From NCBI GenBank assembly GCA_020633415.1, contig JACKDQ010000001.1, positions 310,001 to 374,000 on the forward strand: 64,000 nt of DNA, read 5' to 3'. This DNA is from Deltaproteobacteria bacterium (GTDB lineage: Bacteria > Myxococcota_A > Polyangia > GCA-2747355). Shown here piece after piece: positions 56,187-64,000 of the stretch. The position numbers and the translations under genes are program-made. Under the pieces are notes generated by a model. The model did no database searches and was not told the origin of the DNA. It saw only the letters and a program-made list of their open reading frames with translations. How positions within the stretch are numbered: the stretch's first letter is position 1; each line of letters begins with the position of its first letter.

Positions 56187-57536
56187 ATGGTGATTCGCAA
56201 GCTCGGATATTCACTGTTCTGCGCCGCCCTGCTCGCTACTGGTTGTGAGGAGCTGGCAACAAGAGAGGCCGATGGCGGAACGCATCGGGACGTTATCGTC
56301 GGTTCGGCTGACGGAGCGCTCGGCGATCAACAGGCCGTTTCCGATGGAGCTGCAGCGATCGATGCGGTTGCGGGTGACGGGTCTGTGCCTGTGGCGGACG
56401 GATCGTTGCCGCCGAGCTGCAACGCTGGCTGCATCGTCGGACAACAAGCGCGTTGCGGCGGCTGCGGTGTCAGGACGTGCAGCAGCGCCGGCGCTTGGGG
56501 AAATTGTCAGCATGACAGTGCCTGCCAAACGCAAGCTGCGCTGAGCGTAGCCGCACCCGACAGCAAGATCTTGCTCGGTGGTCGCTGGGATCAGTCCACG
56601 GGCAAGCCGCGCTGCAACTGGGCAGGTTGTAGCTTTCGGATCCATGCATCGGCCAAAGAGGTGTTTGCTTCGATCGCCGACGGCAACGGCCAGACCGGCA
56701 ATCCAGCGACCTGGGGCACGCGTGATAACGAGCTGACCTGCTACGTCGACGGCAAGCGGGTGGCGCGCGTCGTGCTCGAGCGCAACGTCAAGAAGGAATA
56801 TCAGCTCGTCACTGGGCTCTCAGCAGGCCCGCACCTGATCGAGTGTCGAAAGAGTTCCGAAGCGATGCGTGGCATGATTCAGCTCGATGCGTTGCGGTTA
56901 AACAATGCCGCGTTGCACGCGCCGATCGGCTGGAGCTACAAGATGCTGTTCATCGGTGACTCGATCAGCGCGGGTGCCGGTAACCTCGGCTACCCGACCT
57001 GCAACGGTGACGCGCAAGAGCAGGAGGACACCGCACGCGCCTACACCGGACTAACGGCGCTGGCCTTCGATGCGGAGACGACGATCGCGGCTGTGTCGGG
57101 AATCAAGGCTCAGGATCCGCCGTTTCGCCAGGATGCCGTCGGCGATGCTTTCGGTGTGCGCAATCTTTACAGCCTGCCGGTGACGCCGGCAAAGGACAGC
57201 GTTCAGATCGCGCTGATCAATCTCGGAACCAACGATGGTGGTGACTCGCCGGGGTATCGCGCAGCGCTCGGCGAACTGATCAGCGGCCTGCGCGGACGCT
57301 ACGGCAACATTCCGGTAGTCTTGGTGCAAGGACCGATGAACACGAGCTTTGACGCGGCGTTTAAGGACTTGATGCAAGCGCATAGCGGTCTGACGCGTGT
57401 TGACTTTCCCTTCGACAACTCACCATCTCGCGTCGGCTGCACGAGTCATCCGAATTTGCCGCACCACGCAGACCTGGCCAAGCAGTTGGTCGGCCACCTG
57501 CAAAGCGACTTGAAGTGGTGCCGCGTCAATCCGTGA
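56187..57536 (+). CDS. SGNH esterase lipoprotein (CE2-like)
   Basis: The 449-aa precursor has a lipobox (LFCAALLATGC), an Asp/Ala/Gly-rich linker and a small cysteine-rich knot (CNAGCIVGQQARCGGCGVRTC). Its beta-sandwich (ILLGGRWDQSTGKPRCNW onward) leads into an SGNH hydrolase domain. Block I is FIGDSISAGAG, INLGTNDGGD is block III, and the catalytic Asp/His block is HPNLPHHADLAKQL. This plan matches carbohydrate esterase family 2, which deacetylates plant or microbial polysaccharides. Anchoring to the outer membrane suggests extracellular substrate. The ATG lies 4 bp after a -10 box. Confidence 0.87.
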   Translation: MVIRKLGYSLFCAALLATGCEELATREADGGTHRDVIVGSADGALGDQQAVSDGAAAIDAVAGDGSVPVADGSLPPSCNAGCIVGQQARCGGCGVRTCSSAGAWGNCQHDSACQTQAALSVAAPDSKILLGGRWDQSTGKPRCNWAGCSFRIHASAKEVFASIADGNGQTGNPATWGTRDNELTCYVDGKRVARVVLERNVKKEYQLVTGLSAGPHLIECRKSSEAMRGMIQLDALRLNNAALHAPIGWSYKMLFIGDSISAGAGNLGYPTCNGDAQEQEDTARAYTGLTALAFDAETTIAAVSGIKAQDPPFRQDAVGDAFGVRNLYSLPVTPAKDSVQIALINLGTNDGGDSPGYRAALGELISGLRGRYGNIPVVLVQGPMNTSFDAAFKDLMQAHSGLTRVDFPFDNSPSRVGCTSHPNLPHHADLAKQLVGHLQSDLKWCRVNP

Positions 57537-57562
57537 GCTGCGGGAAGACCCAAGCCACGGCG

Positions 57563-60500
57563 CTAGGCGAAGGTAGAGGCGGCCAGCGATCGCCGCGGCA
57601 GATTGACTTCGCCGGTGATAATCTCGCTGCCCCGACCTCCCGCAGTTACGCGCAAGCGCGCGTCGATGCGCTCTTGAAGCTCGGGGACGTGGGAGATGAT
57701 GCCGACCAGTCGGCCGCCGCGCCGCAGATCGAGTAGTGCAGCTAATGCGGCATCGAGCGCCTCGGGATCGAGATTGCCGAAGCCTTCATCGATGAACAAG
57801 GTCTCGAGATATACGCCACCGGTGCGCGCCTGGACTACATCAGCGAGGCCGAGGGCAAGCGAGAGCGCTGCCAAAAAGCCCTCACCGCCAGATAGCGTGC
57901 TCGCACCGCGCTGTGTGCCACTAAAGGCGTCGAAGACCTCGAGGTCGAGTGCGCCGACGATCGGTCCGTTTTCTTGCTGACGAGCCCGCTGTAGCTGGAA
58001 GCGCCCTCGACTCATCGTTCGCAGGCGTAGCGACGCCGCGGTCAGCACGTCGTCGAGCAACGTGGTCAGCACGAACTGAGAAAAGGAAAGCCGGTGTTCG
58101 TTGCGACCGCCGGCGATCTCGGCCAGTGCGCCAAGCTTCTTGTAGCGGTCGGTCAAATGAACGAGTCGATCGGCCGTGTGCTGCAGGCGTTGCAGAAGCG
58201 CTTGTTGGCGCTTGACGGTTTGATTGGTCTCAGCGTGGACGATCAACTGCTGCTCGAGTCGCTTGGCGGTCTGTTCGCTGCGCTGTTTGATCTGATCGAG
58301 TTTTGGCCGGCGTAGACCAGTCGCCTGCTGCCTGGCTTGCTCGAGTTGATCTTCTGCGAGCTGCAGGCGCCGATCAAAGTCGCTCAGCTCGCTTTCCAGT
58401 GCTTGGAGCGCCTCTGGCGCGGCAAGAGCCTGGCGCCAGTCTTGCTCATCAGCAAACTCGGCCTGTGTCAGTCGCTGTGCGAAAAGTACCTCTGCTGTCT
58501 TGAGCTGCTGGAGCTGTTGCTCGCTCTGCTCACGCAAACTAGTTAGCTGGGCGGCTGTGGTCGTGGCGTGTTGCCGACTCTGCTCTCGTCGCTGCTCCGC
58601 CGCTTTGATCGCGGCGAGCTGGCGACTAAGCTCTGCTTGGAGGGCTGGCAGGTCGGCCTGCTGTCCGCTCAGGCTGTTTTGGCGTTCAGCAACGATCGCA
58701 GCAAGACGCTGCAGGTTGGCCTGGTGCTCAGCATGCTCGTGTTGATTGGCCTGCAGCTGGTGCTGAGCGTTATCGGCATGCAGTTCGGCGCGGGCGATTT
58801 GCGGGACGAGTTGCTCAAGCCGCTTGGGCGCAGCTTCGGCCTCGCTGAGCGCAACCCGTAGACGGTCAGCGTCGGCCTCGAGCTCGGAAAGCGGTAGACC
58901 ATCATCGACGGCGGCCAGCGCTTCTTGGGCGCTGGCTACCGCAGCGACGAGATCGGTTTGCTGGGCGGTCAGCGCGTCGATCTCTGCGCGCAAGATGTCC
59001 AGTTGATGGCGGTCGGTTGACTCCGCCGGCAGAGCGATCTCGACGGCGGGCGCCGCGTCGCTGGCTCGGTGCGGATGTTCTGTTGAGCCGCAGACTGGGC
59101 AAGGGTCGCCTGCCTTGAGGGTAGCGGCGAGTTGAGCGATTTGCTGCGCCCGCTGTTGAGCCAGCTGCGCATCGACTGTCCGGCGATGGCGATCCCACGC
59201 CTCTTCGAGCCGACGTAGCTCGCTACGCTTCTCGTTGAGCAGCCGCTCGCCGGCATTTAGCGCCAGCTCGTCGCGCTCACGACGCTCACGCCAGTGCAAA
59301 CTGCGGCTGGCGGCGTGCGCGGCACGTCGCAGCTGATCGACTTGAGTGGCCTCTTGCTCGAGCTTGTCGCGAGTGGCTCTGAGTTGAGCGAGATGTGCTT
59401 GGGCCTGGCTCGCATTCGCGGCCAACGATTCTGTGGCCGCCGTAGTTCGCTCGAGCGCCTGACGTGCGGCGGTGTACTGCTGCTGAGCTTGGGCCAGCGC
59501 ATTGCGCTGCTGCGCTTCGGCCTGAGCCTGATCGACACGCTGCCGTAAGCGATCGATCTCCGGCTGGTGGTTTGCGAGCTCACTGAGTGCGCATTCGCTA
59601 GCGATGCGCGCCTGATCGGCGGCGGCTGCGGCGAGGGCTGCTTCGCTCAGGCGGGCGTCGAGTAGCCGACGTTGCTCGCGCAGCTGCTGTAGGGTGGCCT
59701 GGGTGTCACGCAGCGTTGCGGCCCGGCGTCCACGTGCTAACTGCGCGCGCTGTGCTGTGCGTTCTTGGGCGGCTTTGCTCAGCTCACGGTGTTGTTCGCG
59801 TGCTGAAGCGTAGTGGTCGAGCTGCTGGGCGACGCGCTGCGCCTGCTCGAGCTGGGCGCGCTGGCGAGCGTCCTTTTCGCGGAGCTTTTCGATCTCGCGA
59901 TCGAGACGATGCAACGCTGAGCTGTGCTCGGTCAGTTGAGCTGTGGCTTGGTTGACATCGCTCGCGCCCGCTTGATCGAGTAGCAGCTGGTGCTCATGCT
60001 CGAGGATGCGCAGGTCTGTGACGATCGTCTTGGCGTTGCGGCGGAGAATTTCTTCTAATCGGCGAAAACGCGCGGTGGAAAATAGCGCTTCGAGGATCTC
60101 TTCGCGCTGGCGAGAGGTTGCCAACAGCAGGCGGCGGAATTCGCCTTGAGGCAAGACGACAACCTGACGAAACTGTTCGGCGCGAAAGCCGAGCAGGCCT
60201 TCGATCGCTTCGGTGACTTTGCGCGTGCCATTCGCGATCACAGTCAGCTGAGGCTCGCCGTGCTTTGATAGCTGCCAAAGGGTTGCAGTCGGTGGAGCGT
60301 TTGTTGCGCCTTCGCCTCGGCGCTTGGCGCGGGGCTGCTCAGGGCGGCGCTCGATCAGGTAGCGCTGCGGGCCGATCGAGAATTGCAGCTTCACTTCCGT
60401 CGGATCATCGAGATCAGCAAAGTCACTGCGCAGGTCACGGCCGGCGCGCCCCTCGCCCGAACTGACGCCATACAGGGCGAAGCAGAGCGCGTCGAGGATC

Positions 60501-60628
60501 GAGGTCTTTCCCGCGCCGGTAGCTCCGTGGACGAGAAACAACTCAGCGCTACCGAGCTGGTCAAAATCAACGTGTTGGCGCTGGGCGTAAGGGCCGAAGG
60601 CGCAGATTTCGAGTAGATGGGGTCTCAT
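57563..60628 (-). CDS. sbcC: DNA repair exonuclease subunit SbcC
   Basis: The 1021-aa SMC-like ATPase has Walker A in VHGATGAGKTSILDALCFAL and long Ala/Gln/Glu/Arg coiled coils. The zinc hook is GDPCPVCGSTEHPH near the centre. The ABC signature is LSGGEGFLAALSLALGLADV and Walker B is LFIDEGFGNLD. With SbcD it forms the Mre11-Rad50-type nuclease that opens hairpins and protein-blocked ends. Its start overlaps the sbcD stop by 4 bp. Confidence 0.97.
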   Translation of the reverse strand: MRPHLLEICAFGPYAQRQHVDFDQLGSAELFLVHGATGAGKTSILDALCFALYGVSSGEGRAGRDLRSDFADLDDPTEVKLQFSIGPQRYLIERRPEQPRAKRRGEGATNAPPTATLWQLSKHGEPQLTVIANGTRKVTEAIEGLLGFRAEQFRQVVVLPQGEFRRLLLATSRQREEILEALFSTARFRRLEEILRRNAKTIVTDLRILEHEHQLLLDQAGASDVNQATAQLTEHSSALHRLDREIEKLREKDARQRAQLEQAQRVAQQLDHYASAREQHRELSKAAQERTAQRAQLARGRRAATLRDTQATLQQLREQRRLLDARLSEAALAAAAADQARIASECALSELANHQPEIDRLRQRVDQAQAEAQQRNALAQAQQQYTAARQALERTTAATESLAANASQAQAHLAQLRATRDKLEQEATQVDQLRRAAHAASRSLHWRERRERDELALNAGERLLNEKRSELRRLEEAWDRHRRTVDAQLAQQRAQQIAQLAATLKAGDPCPVCGSTEHPHRASDAAPAVEIALPAESTDRHQLDILRAEIDALTAQQTDLVAAVASAQEALAAVDDGLPLSELEADADRLRVALSEAEAAPKRLEQLVPQIARAELHADNAQHQLQANQHEHAEHQANLQRLAAIVAERQNSLSGQQADLPALQAELSRQLAAIKAAEQRREQSRQHATTTAAQLTSLREQSEQQLQQLKTAEVLFAQRLTQAEFADEQDWRQALAAPEALQALESELSDFDRRLQLAEDQLEQARQQATGLRRPKLDQIKQRSEQTAKRLEQQLIVHAETNQTVKRQQALLQRLQHTADRLVHLTDRYKKLGALAEIAGGRNEHRLSFSQFVLTTLLDDVLTAASLRLRTMSRGRFQLQRARQQENGPIVGALDLEVFDAFSGTQRGASTLSGGEGFLAALSLALGLADVVQARTGGVYLETLFIDEGFGNLDPEALDAALAALLDLRRGGRLVGIISHVPELQERIDARLRVTAGGRGSEIITGEVNLPRRSLAASTFA

Positions 60629-61782
60629 CGCTCGGCCTCGATCGCCTGGACTTCTTCGATCGCAGCATCGAGTAATGGGGCGAGTTCGTCGTCGAGTTTG
60701 CTGCCGGCAACCTGCTGGTAGAACGCTTCGAATAGCTGACGGTCGCCGATCGATTCCGATCGCTGAGCGAGCTCGAGGCTGGGCAGATCGGTGGCTGTGG
60801 CCAACGGCAACGTACGCTCGATGTGCAGGGTGTTGGGATAGACGCGCCGCAGTTGGCCCATCGGGTCGAGTATTGGACCGCTATCGGTGAGCGTGATCTT
60901 CAGGTAATCGGTGGTGCTCGGATCGTCCGTCGCGGCGGCGATCAATTCGGCCAAGTTGCCCGTCAACTGGCGCAGATCATGCTTTGCGCTGAGCGGGATC
61001 TGTTGGCTGGTGACTTGATCGGCGTCGATTTCGAGCAGCGTGACGCTCTTCTGATCGTTGCGCTCGGAGAAGGAATACTTCATGGGTGATCCGGCGTAGC
61101 AGATGCGCGGATCGTTTGCGACGGTTTGGCAGCGGTGCAGATGGCCGAGGGCGACGTAGCGAAAGCCGCGAAAGCGCGTCGGTGAGACCGATCCGTCCTC
61201 ACGCACATTGAGCGGTCGCTCCGATTCGCTGCCGATTCCGCCTTGGACCATCAAGTGGGCGACAAGGATCGAGCGGCGGCTGTTGAGGTTCATCGGGTGC
61301 ACGCGCTCGAGCAGCGTTCGCGTGGCGCTATCGTGGTCGACAACAGTCTCGACGTCGGTTAGTTGGCGGATGCTCGGCGGCTCGGCGTAGGGCAAGGCGT
61401 AGACATCGAGGGGGCCATGCTGGTCGCCAAAGGTCACCCGGGCGATGTCGTGAGACGGGGTGGAGAACAGTTGCAGCCCACCGCTTTTCAGCAGGCGTGA
61501 GCCAAAACCGAGGCGATCGGCGCTGTCGTGGTTGCCAGAGATCATCACCACCGGTATCCGACAATCCAAGGCGATGCGCGAAAGCGTTTGGTCGAGCAAC
61601 GTCACCGCATCGGGCGGAGGCACCGCCCGATCGTAGATGTCGCCGGCGACGATCAGGAGATCAGCGCGCGTGTCTTGGAGCACCTCGACCAGCTGATCGA
61701 GTACGTAGCTCTGATCCTCGGTGAGATGGATGCCATAGAACAGGCGCCCGAGGTGCCAGTCTGCGGTGTGGATGATGCGCAC
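60625..61782 (-). CDS. sbcD: DNA repair exonuclease subunit SbcD
   Basis: The 385-aa metallophosphoesterase has the five-motif pattern: HTADWHLGRLFYG, IVAGDIYDRAVPP, VVMISGNHDSADRLGFGS, and later VAHLMVQGG and VALGHLHRCQ. These hold the two manganese ions of Mre11-type nucleases. It is the first gene of the sbcDC pair, transcribed on the minus strand away from the Fe-ADH gene region. Length and order are standard. Confidence 0.97.
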   Translation of the reverse strand: MRIIHTADWHLGRLFYGIHLTEDQSYVLDQLVEVLQDTRADLLIVAGDIYDRAVPPPDAVTLLDQTLSRIALDCRIPVVMISGNHDSADRLGFGSRLLKSGGLQLFSTPSHDIARVTFGDQHGPLDVYALPYAEPPSIRQLTDVETVVDHDSATRTLLERVHPMNLNSRRSILVAHLMVQGGIGSESERPLNVREDGSVSPTRFRGFRYVALGHLHRCQTVANDPRICYAGSPMKYSFSERNDQKSVTLLEIDADQVTSQQIPLSAKHDLRQLTGNLAELIAAATDDPSTTDYLKITLTDSGPILDPMGQLRRVYPNTLHIERTLPLATATDLPSLELAQRSESIGDRQLFEAFYQQVAGSKLDDELAPLLDAAIEEVQAIEAER

Positions 61783-61858
61783 TAGTCGGAGGGTACGACG
61801 GCGTTGCTAGGCGGTTCAAGCGCCGATAGAACGCCGATTTCCGGCGGATAGCTGCGGG

Positions 61859-63016
61859 CTAGCTGGCGCGCGACAAGATCGCCTCGAGCTGAGCGTCGCT
61901 CAGTGTCAGCGGGTTGGTTTTCATGCTGGAGCCGCGGGCGTTTGCGATGATTCGCGCAAAGTCGCTTGCCGTGACGCCAAGCTCGGCTAGGCCGGGGATC
62001 GCAAAGGCTTCGCGCCAGCTGGCGAGCGTCTCGATCATCCGCTCGGCACTCGCCTGAGCTGTCGGTTGGCGTTCGAGGCCGAGTGCCTGGCCGATGCGCT
62101 GCAGCCGTTCGACGATCGCCGTCGCACCGTTCGCCAGGGCGGCATCGAGATTGGCGGCCAAGCAGGCGTCGAGCAACGCAGCGCAGGCCACCCCGTGAGC
62201 GATCGGGAAGAATGCGCCGATCGGCGAGGCGAAGCCGTGGACCGCGCCGAGACCAGCGTTGGCCAGACAGATCCCCCCCAGCAGGCTGGCAAACATCAGC
62301 TGCTCGCGCGCCTCTAGGTCGTCGCCGTCTTCGATCGCGCGTGGCAGCCAGCGCATGGCTTCGATGCCGCTCAGTGCCAGCGCATCGGTCAAGGGCGAGG
62401 CTTGGGACGAGAGGTAGCTTTCGATCAGTTGAGTTAGGGCGTCCATACCACAGGCGGCCGTGATCGCCTTGGGTAGCGAGAGGGTCAGCGTGGGATCGAG
62501 CAGGGCGATCGCCGGGATCATCTGCGGATGGCGGATACTCTTTTTGAACCCGGGGCCGCTAATCACTGCGTTCTTTGTAACTTCGCTGCCTGTTCCAGCG
62601 GTTGTCGGAGCCGCAAGCATCGGTAGGGGGCGGTGGACAAGCTGTCGCCCGCTCCCGACGCCTTCGAGGTAGTCTCGGACGCTACCGTCGTTGGTCAGCA
62701 TCGCGGAGATCGCCTTGCCGCAATCAAGGACGCTGCCGCCGCCGATGGCGACGATGTGATCGCAACGCGCGGCGCGTGCCGTTTCGCTCAGCACATCGAC
62801 CTGGTCGACGGTTGGTTCGCCGCTACAATGGACGGTTGTTGTCCAGGCGCAAGCCTGGTTGATCTGCGAATAGCAGGCGCTGTTCCGCAACGCGCTTTTG
62901 CCGAGCACCAACAGCGGCCGATCGCCGAGACTCTGCGACAAAGCGCCGAGCTCGGCGATCGCCTGGCGACCGAAGACGATTCGATTGGCGGTAAAGAAGT
63001 CGAAGCGCCTGATCAT
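61859..63016 (-). CDS. Iron-containing (group III) alcohol dehydrogenase
   Basis: The 385-aa enzyme has the NAD(P) site IVAIGGGSVLDCGKAISAM and the APTTAGTGSEVTKNAV segment. The metal ligands lie in GCGMDALTQLIESYLSS and VHGFASPIGAFFPIAHGVAC (Asp and three His). It reduces an aldehyde or oxidises an alcohol; the substrate is open. ATG 63016 starts MIRRFDFFTANRIVFG, 26 bp after the ABM gene stop, so it is the third gene of the CADD-ABM-ADH operon. The TTG at 63046 overlaps the ABM stop and is less likely. Confidence 0.92.
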   Translation of the reverse strand: MIRRFDFFTANRIVFGRQAIAELGALSQSLGDRPLLVLGKSALRNSACYSQINQACAWTTTVHCSGEPTVDQVDVLSETARAARCDHIVAIGGGSVLDCGKAISAMLTNDGSVRDYLEGVGSGRQLVHRPLPMLAAPTTAGTGSEVTKNAVISGPGFKKSIRHPQMIPAIALLDPTLTLSLPKAITAACGMDALTQLIESYLSSQASPLTDALALSGIEAMRWLPRAIEDGDDLEAREQLMFASLLGGICLANAGLGAVHGFASPIGAFFPIAHGVACAALLDACLAANLDAALANGATAIVERLQRIGQALGLERQPTAQASAERMIETLASWREAFAIPGLAELGVTASDFARIIANARGSSMKTNPLTLSDAQLEAILSRAS

Positions 63017-63042
63017 CGGTGGTGCCGCGCCTCGGCCAATCG

Positions 63043-63348
63043 TCAAAAGTCGGCGTCGGCTGGAAAGATGCTGTGATACTTCAGTCCCTGGCGCGGCACG
63101 GCCATCCAGGGTTCGACCGTATCGCGCCAGGTTGCGTAGTGCGCGGTTTGCTTGTGCTCCAAGAATGCCGCTTCGTCGCGGTAGACCTCATAGAGAAAGA
63201 ACCGTTGAGGGTCCTCCGCCGAGCGCAGCACGTCAAAACGTAAGGCGCCCGGTTCAGCGATCGTGCCTTGATGATTGTGGCGTGTCGCCTCGACGAAAGC
63301 GTCTTCCGTGCCGGCTTTGACCTGAATCGTCACGCAAACGACGTACAC
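63043..63348 (-). CDS. Antibiotic-biosynthesis-monooxygenase (ABM) domain protein
   Basis: The 101-aa protein is one ABM ferredoxin-like domain with VCVTIQVKAGTEDAFVEATR, EPGALRFDVLRSAEDPQRFF and LYEVYRDEAAFLEHKQTAHY, typical of the LsrG/YgiN group. Such proteins act on quinols or on AI-2 degradation products without cofactor. The GTG at 63348 is fixed by AGGAGG, which overlaps the stop of the upstream CADD gene; the open frame to 63495 has no start signal. Operon with CADD and Fe-ADH. Confidence 0.88.
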   Translation of the reverse strand: MYVVCVTIQVKAGTEDAFVEATRHNHQGTIAEPGALRFDVLRSAEDPQRFFLYEVYRDEAAFLEHKQTAHYATWRDTVEPWMAVPRQGLKYHSIFPADADF

Positions 63349-63356
63349 AAGACCTC

Positions 63357-64000
63357 CTAGGCGCAGATGTTGTGCCGCTGAGCGACGCCGTCGAGAATCT
63401 GCCACAGCGCGGCTAGCCCGGCTTCGGTCGCTTCGATCGCGTTCTTCTCGGTTTGCTCGTCGCGCACCAAACTGGCGAGGATCTGCTTGTCCCATTCGCG
63501 GTGTTCGCGATCCGCTTCCTCGTGGACAGCAAAAAACTGCAGCGTGCGGGTGTCATCGATGTCGTAGAATTTCTTGAGCCCGTCGATCTTCGCCTCGGCG
63601 ACCTCGGGCACCATCGCCTCGTAAGCGTAGAGCGCAGCCATCCCGCACTCAGGACCGTTGCGGAGGCAGAGTCGCTCGAAGGTGGCGACGGTGCGCTCTG
63701 TTTCATCGAAGGCTTGGGCGGACTGCACGTCATCGCGCGAAACGCCGAGACCCTCAGCAAAACGCAACCATAGCTCGGGATGGTTCTCCGGGCCGCTGTC
63801 CTCCTCGAGGATGTTGCGCAGCACGAGCCGGCGAGCGGCGGCGTCCTTTGTCTTGCTGTATACGCCACCCAGATAGCGCGGGAACGCATCGACTTGGCGG
63901 TAGTACTGGCGCGCGTAGTCTTGCAGCGCCGGCAGCGGCAGTTCGCCCGCGGTCCATGCCTGGTAAAACGGGTGCTTCAGTAGGTGACGGTCGGCGATCA
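63357..64000 (-). CDS. CADD-family (TenA/heme-oxygenase fold) protein, likely 4-aminobenzoate synthase, 5' end outside window
   Basis: About 214 residues are visible on the minus strand; some 15 N-terminal residues lie beyond 64000. The reading frame continues upstream of the GTG at 63824 (HLLKHPFYQAWTAGELPL), so that codon is not the start. Aligned to chlamydial CADD numbering as I remember it, every metal ligand falls at the right spacing: Glu81 and His88 (EDSGPENH), Glu142 (YAYE), His174, Asp178 and His181 (HEEADREH). Tyr27 (HPFY), Tyr141 and Lys152 are also present. In Chlamydia and Nitrosomonas this family makes 4-aminobenzoate for folate from a self-sacrificed tyrosine. It is the first visible gene of the CADD-ABM-ADH operon. 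Confidence 0.9.
   Translation of the reverse strand, partial: IADRHLLKHPFYQAWTAGELPLPALQDYARQYYRQVDAFPRYLGGVYSKTKDAAARRLVLRNILEEDSGPENHPELWLRFAEGLGVSRDDVQSAQAFDETERTVATFERLCLRNGPECGMAALYAYEAMVPEVAEAKIDGLKKFYDIDDTRTLQFFAVHEEADREHREWDKQILASLVRDEQTEKNAIEATEAGLAALWQILDGVAQRHNICA

Noticed and set aside
63357..63824. A complete 155-aa gene starting at GTG 63824
   Set aside because: The frame stays open to the window edge with CADD-family sequence including Tyr27, so the gene is truncated by the window, not short.

Overview
The window looks like chromosomal DNA of a GC-rich deltaproteobacterium-like organism, most plausibly Myxococcota. The evidence is the Myxococcus-type PilZ domain, the Ser/Thr kinases with PEGA or TPR partners, the Asp/Ala-rich lipoproteins, the many secreted orphan proteins and the clear -24/-12 (sigma54) promoters. 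This assignment is inferred from gene content. No tRNA, rRNA, CRISPR array, insertion sequence or phage gene was recognised.

Layout. 1-12 kb: an rng-PilZ operon, a left-handed beta-helix protein, a zinc-ribbon membrane protein, a fused LeuC/LeuD-type dehydratase, metK, a secreted HExxH protein and a second PilZ protein. A non-coding stretch with a sigma54 promoter and 17-bp tandem repeats follows at 10.8-11.2 kb, then a thioesterase. 12.4-29.7 kb: a tightly coupled sugar/glycan cluster holding two sugar epimerases, a HldE-like PfkB kinase, a HAD protein, an APH-fold kinase, a two-subunit transketolase, a methyltransferase, four radical-SAM enzymes (two SPASM, two of the cobalamin-binding class), a CgeB-like and a GT2 glycosyltransferase, and an SDR. 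29.7-33.8 kb: a Ser/Thr kinase-TPR-lipoprotein operon and a divergent Kazal-like lipoprotein. 33.8-38.3 kb: a heptose cassette (SIS isomerase, sugar-1-P nucleotidyltransferase, GmhB-type phosphatase) coupled to an SLC12-type transporter.

38.4-47.9 kb and 52.2-53.1 kb form an island of secreted proteins of mostly unknown family, including a trypsin-like protease and a Gly/Lys-rich protein built from six near-identical 132-bp repeats that is frameshifted as sequenced. Nearly every transcription unit in this island has a GG-N10-GC promoter upstream, so it looks like a sigma54 regulon. 47.9-64 kb: an RlmC/RlmD-type methyltransferase, a second Ser/Thr kinase, a HAD-IB phosphatase, a YfcC-type carrier, a five-heme cytochrome lipoprotein, a CE2-like esterase lipoprotein, SbcCD, an Fe-ADH, an ABM monooxygenase and the start-truncated CADD-family protein.

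How the genes fit together. Transketolase (sedoheptulose-7-P), the SIS isomerase, the PfkB kinase, GmhB, the nucleotidyltransferase and an epimerase could supply an NDP-heptose or related sugar. The radical-SAM enzymes, methyltransferase and glycosyltransferases would then modify and assemble it. The CADD protein keeps every metal ligand and self-sacrifice residue I remember for the chlamydial 4-aminobenzoate synthase. The least explained parts are the sigma54-linked secreted island with its repeat gene, and the sigma54-driven repeat RNA at 10.8-11.2 kb.
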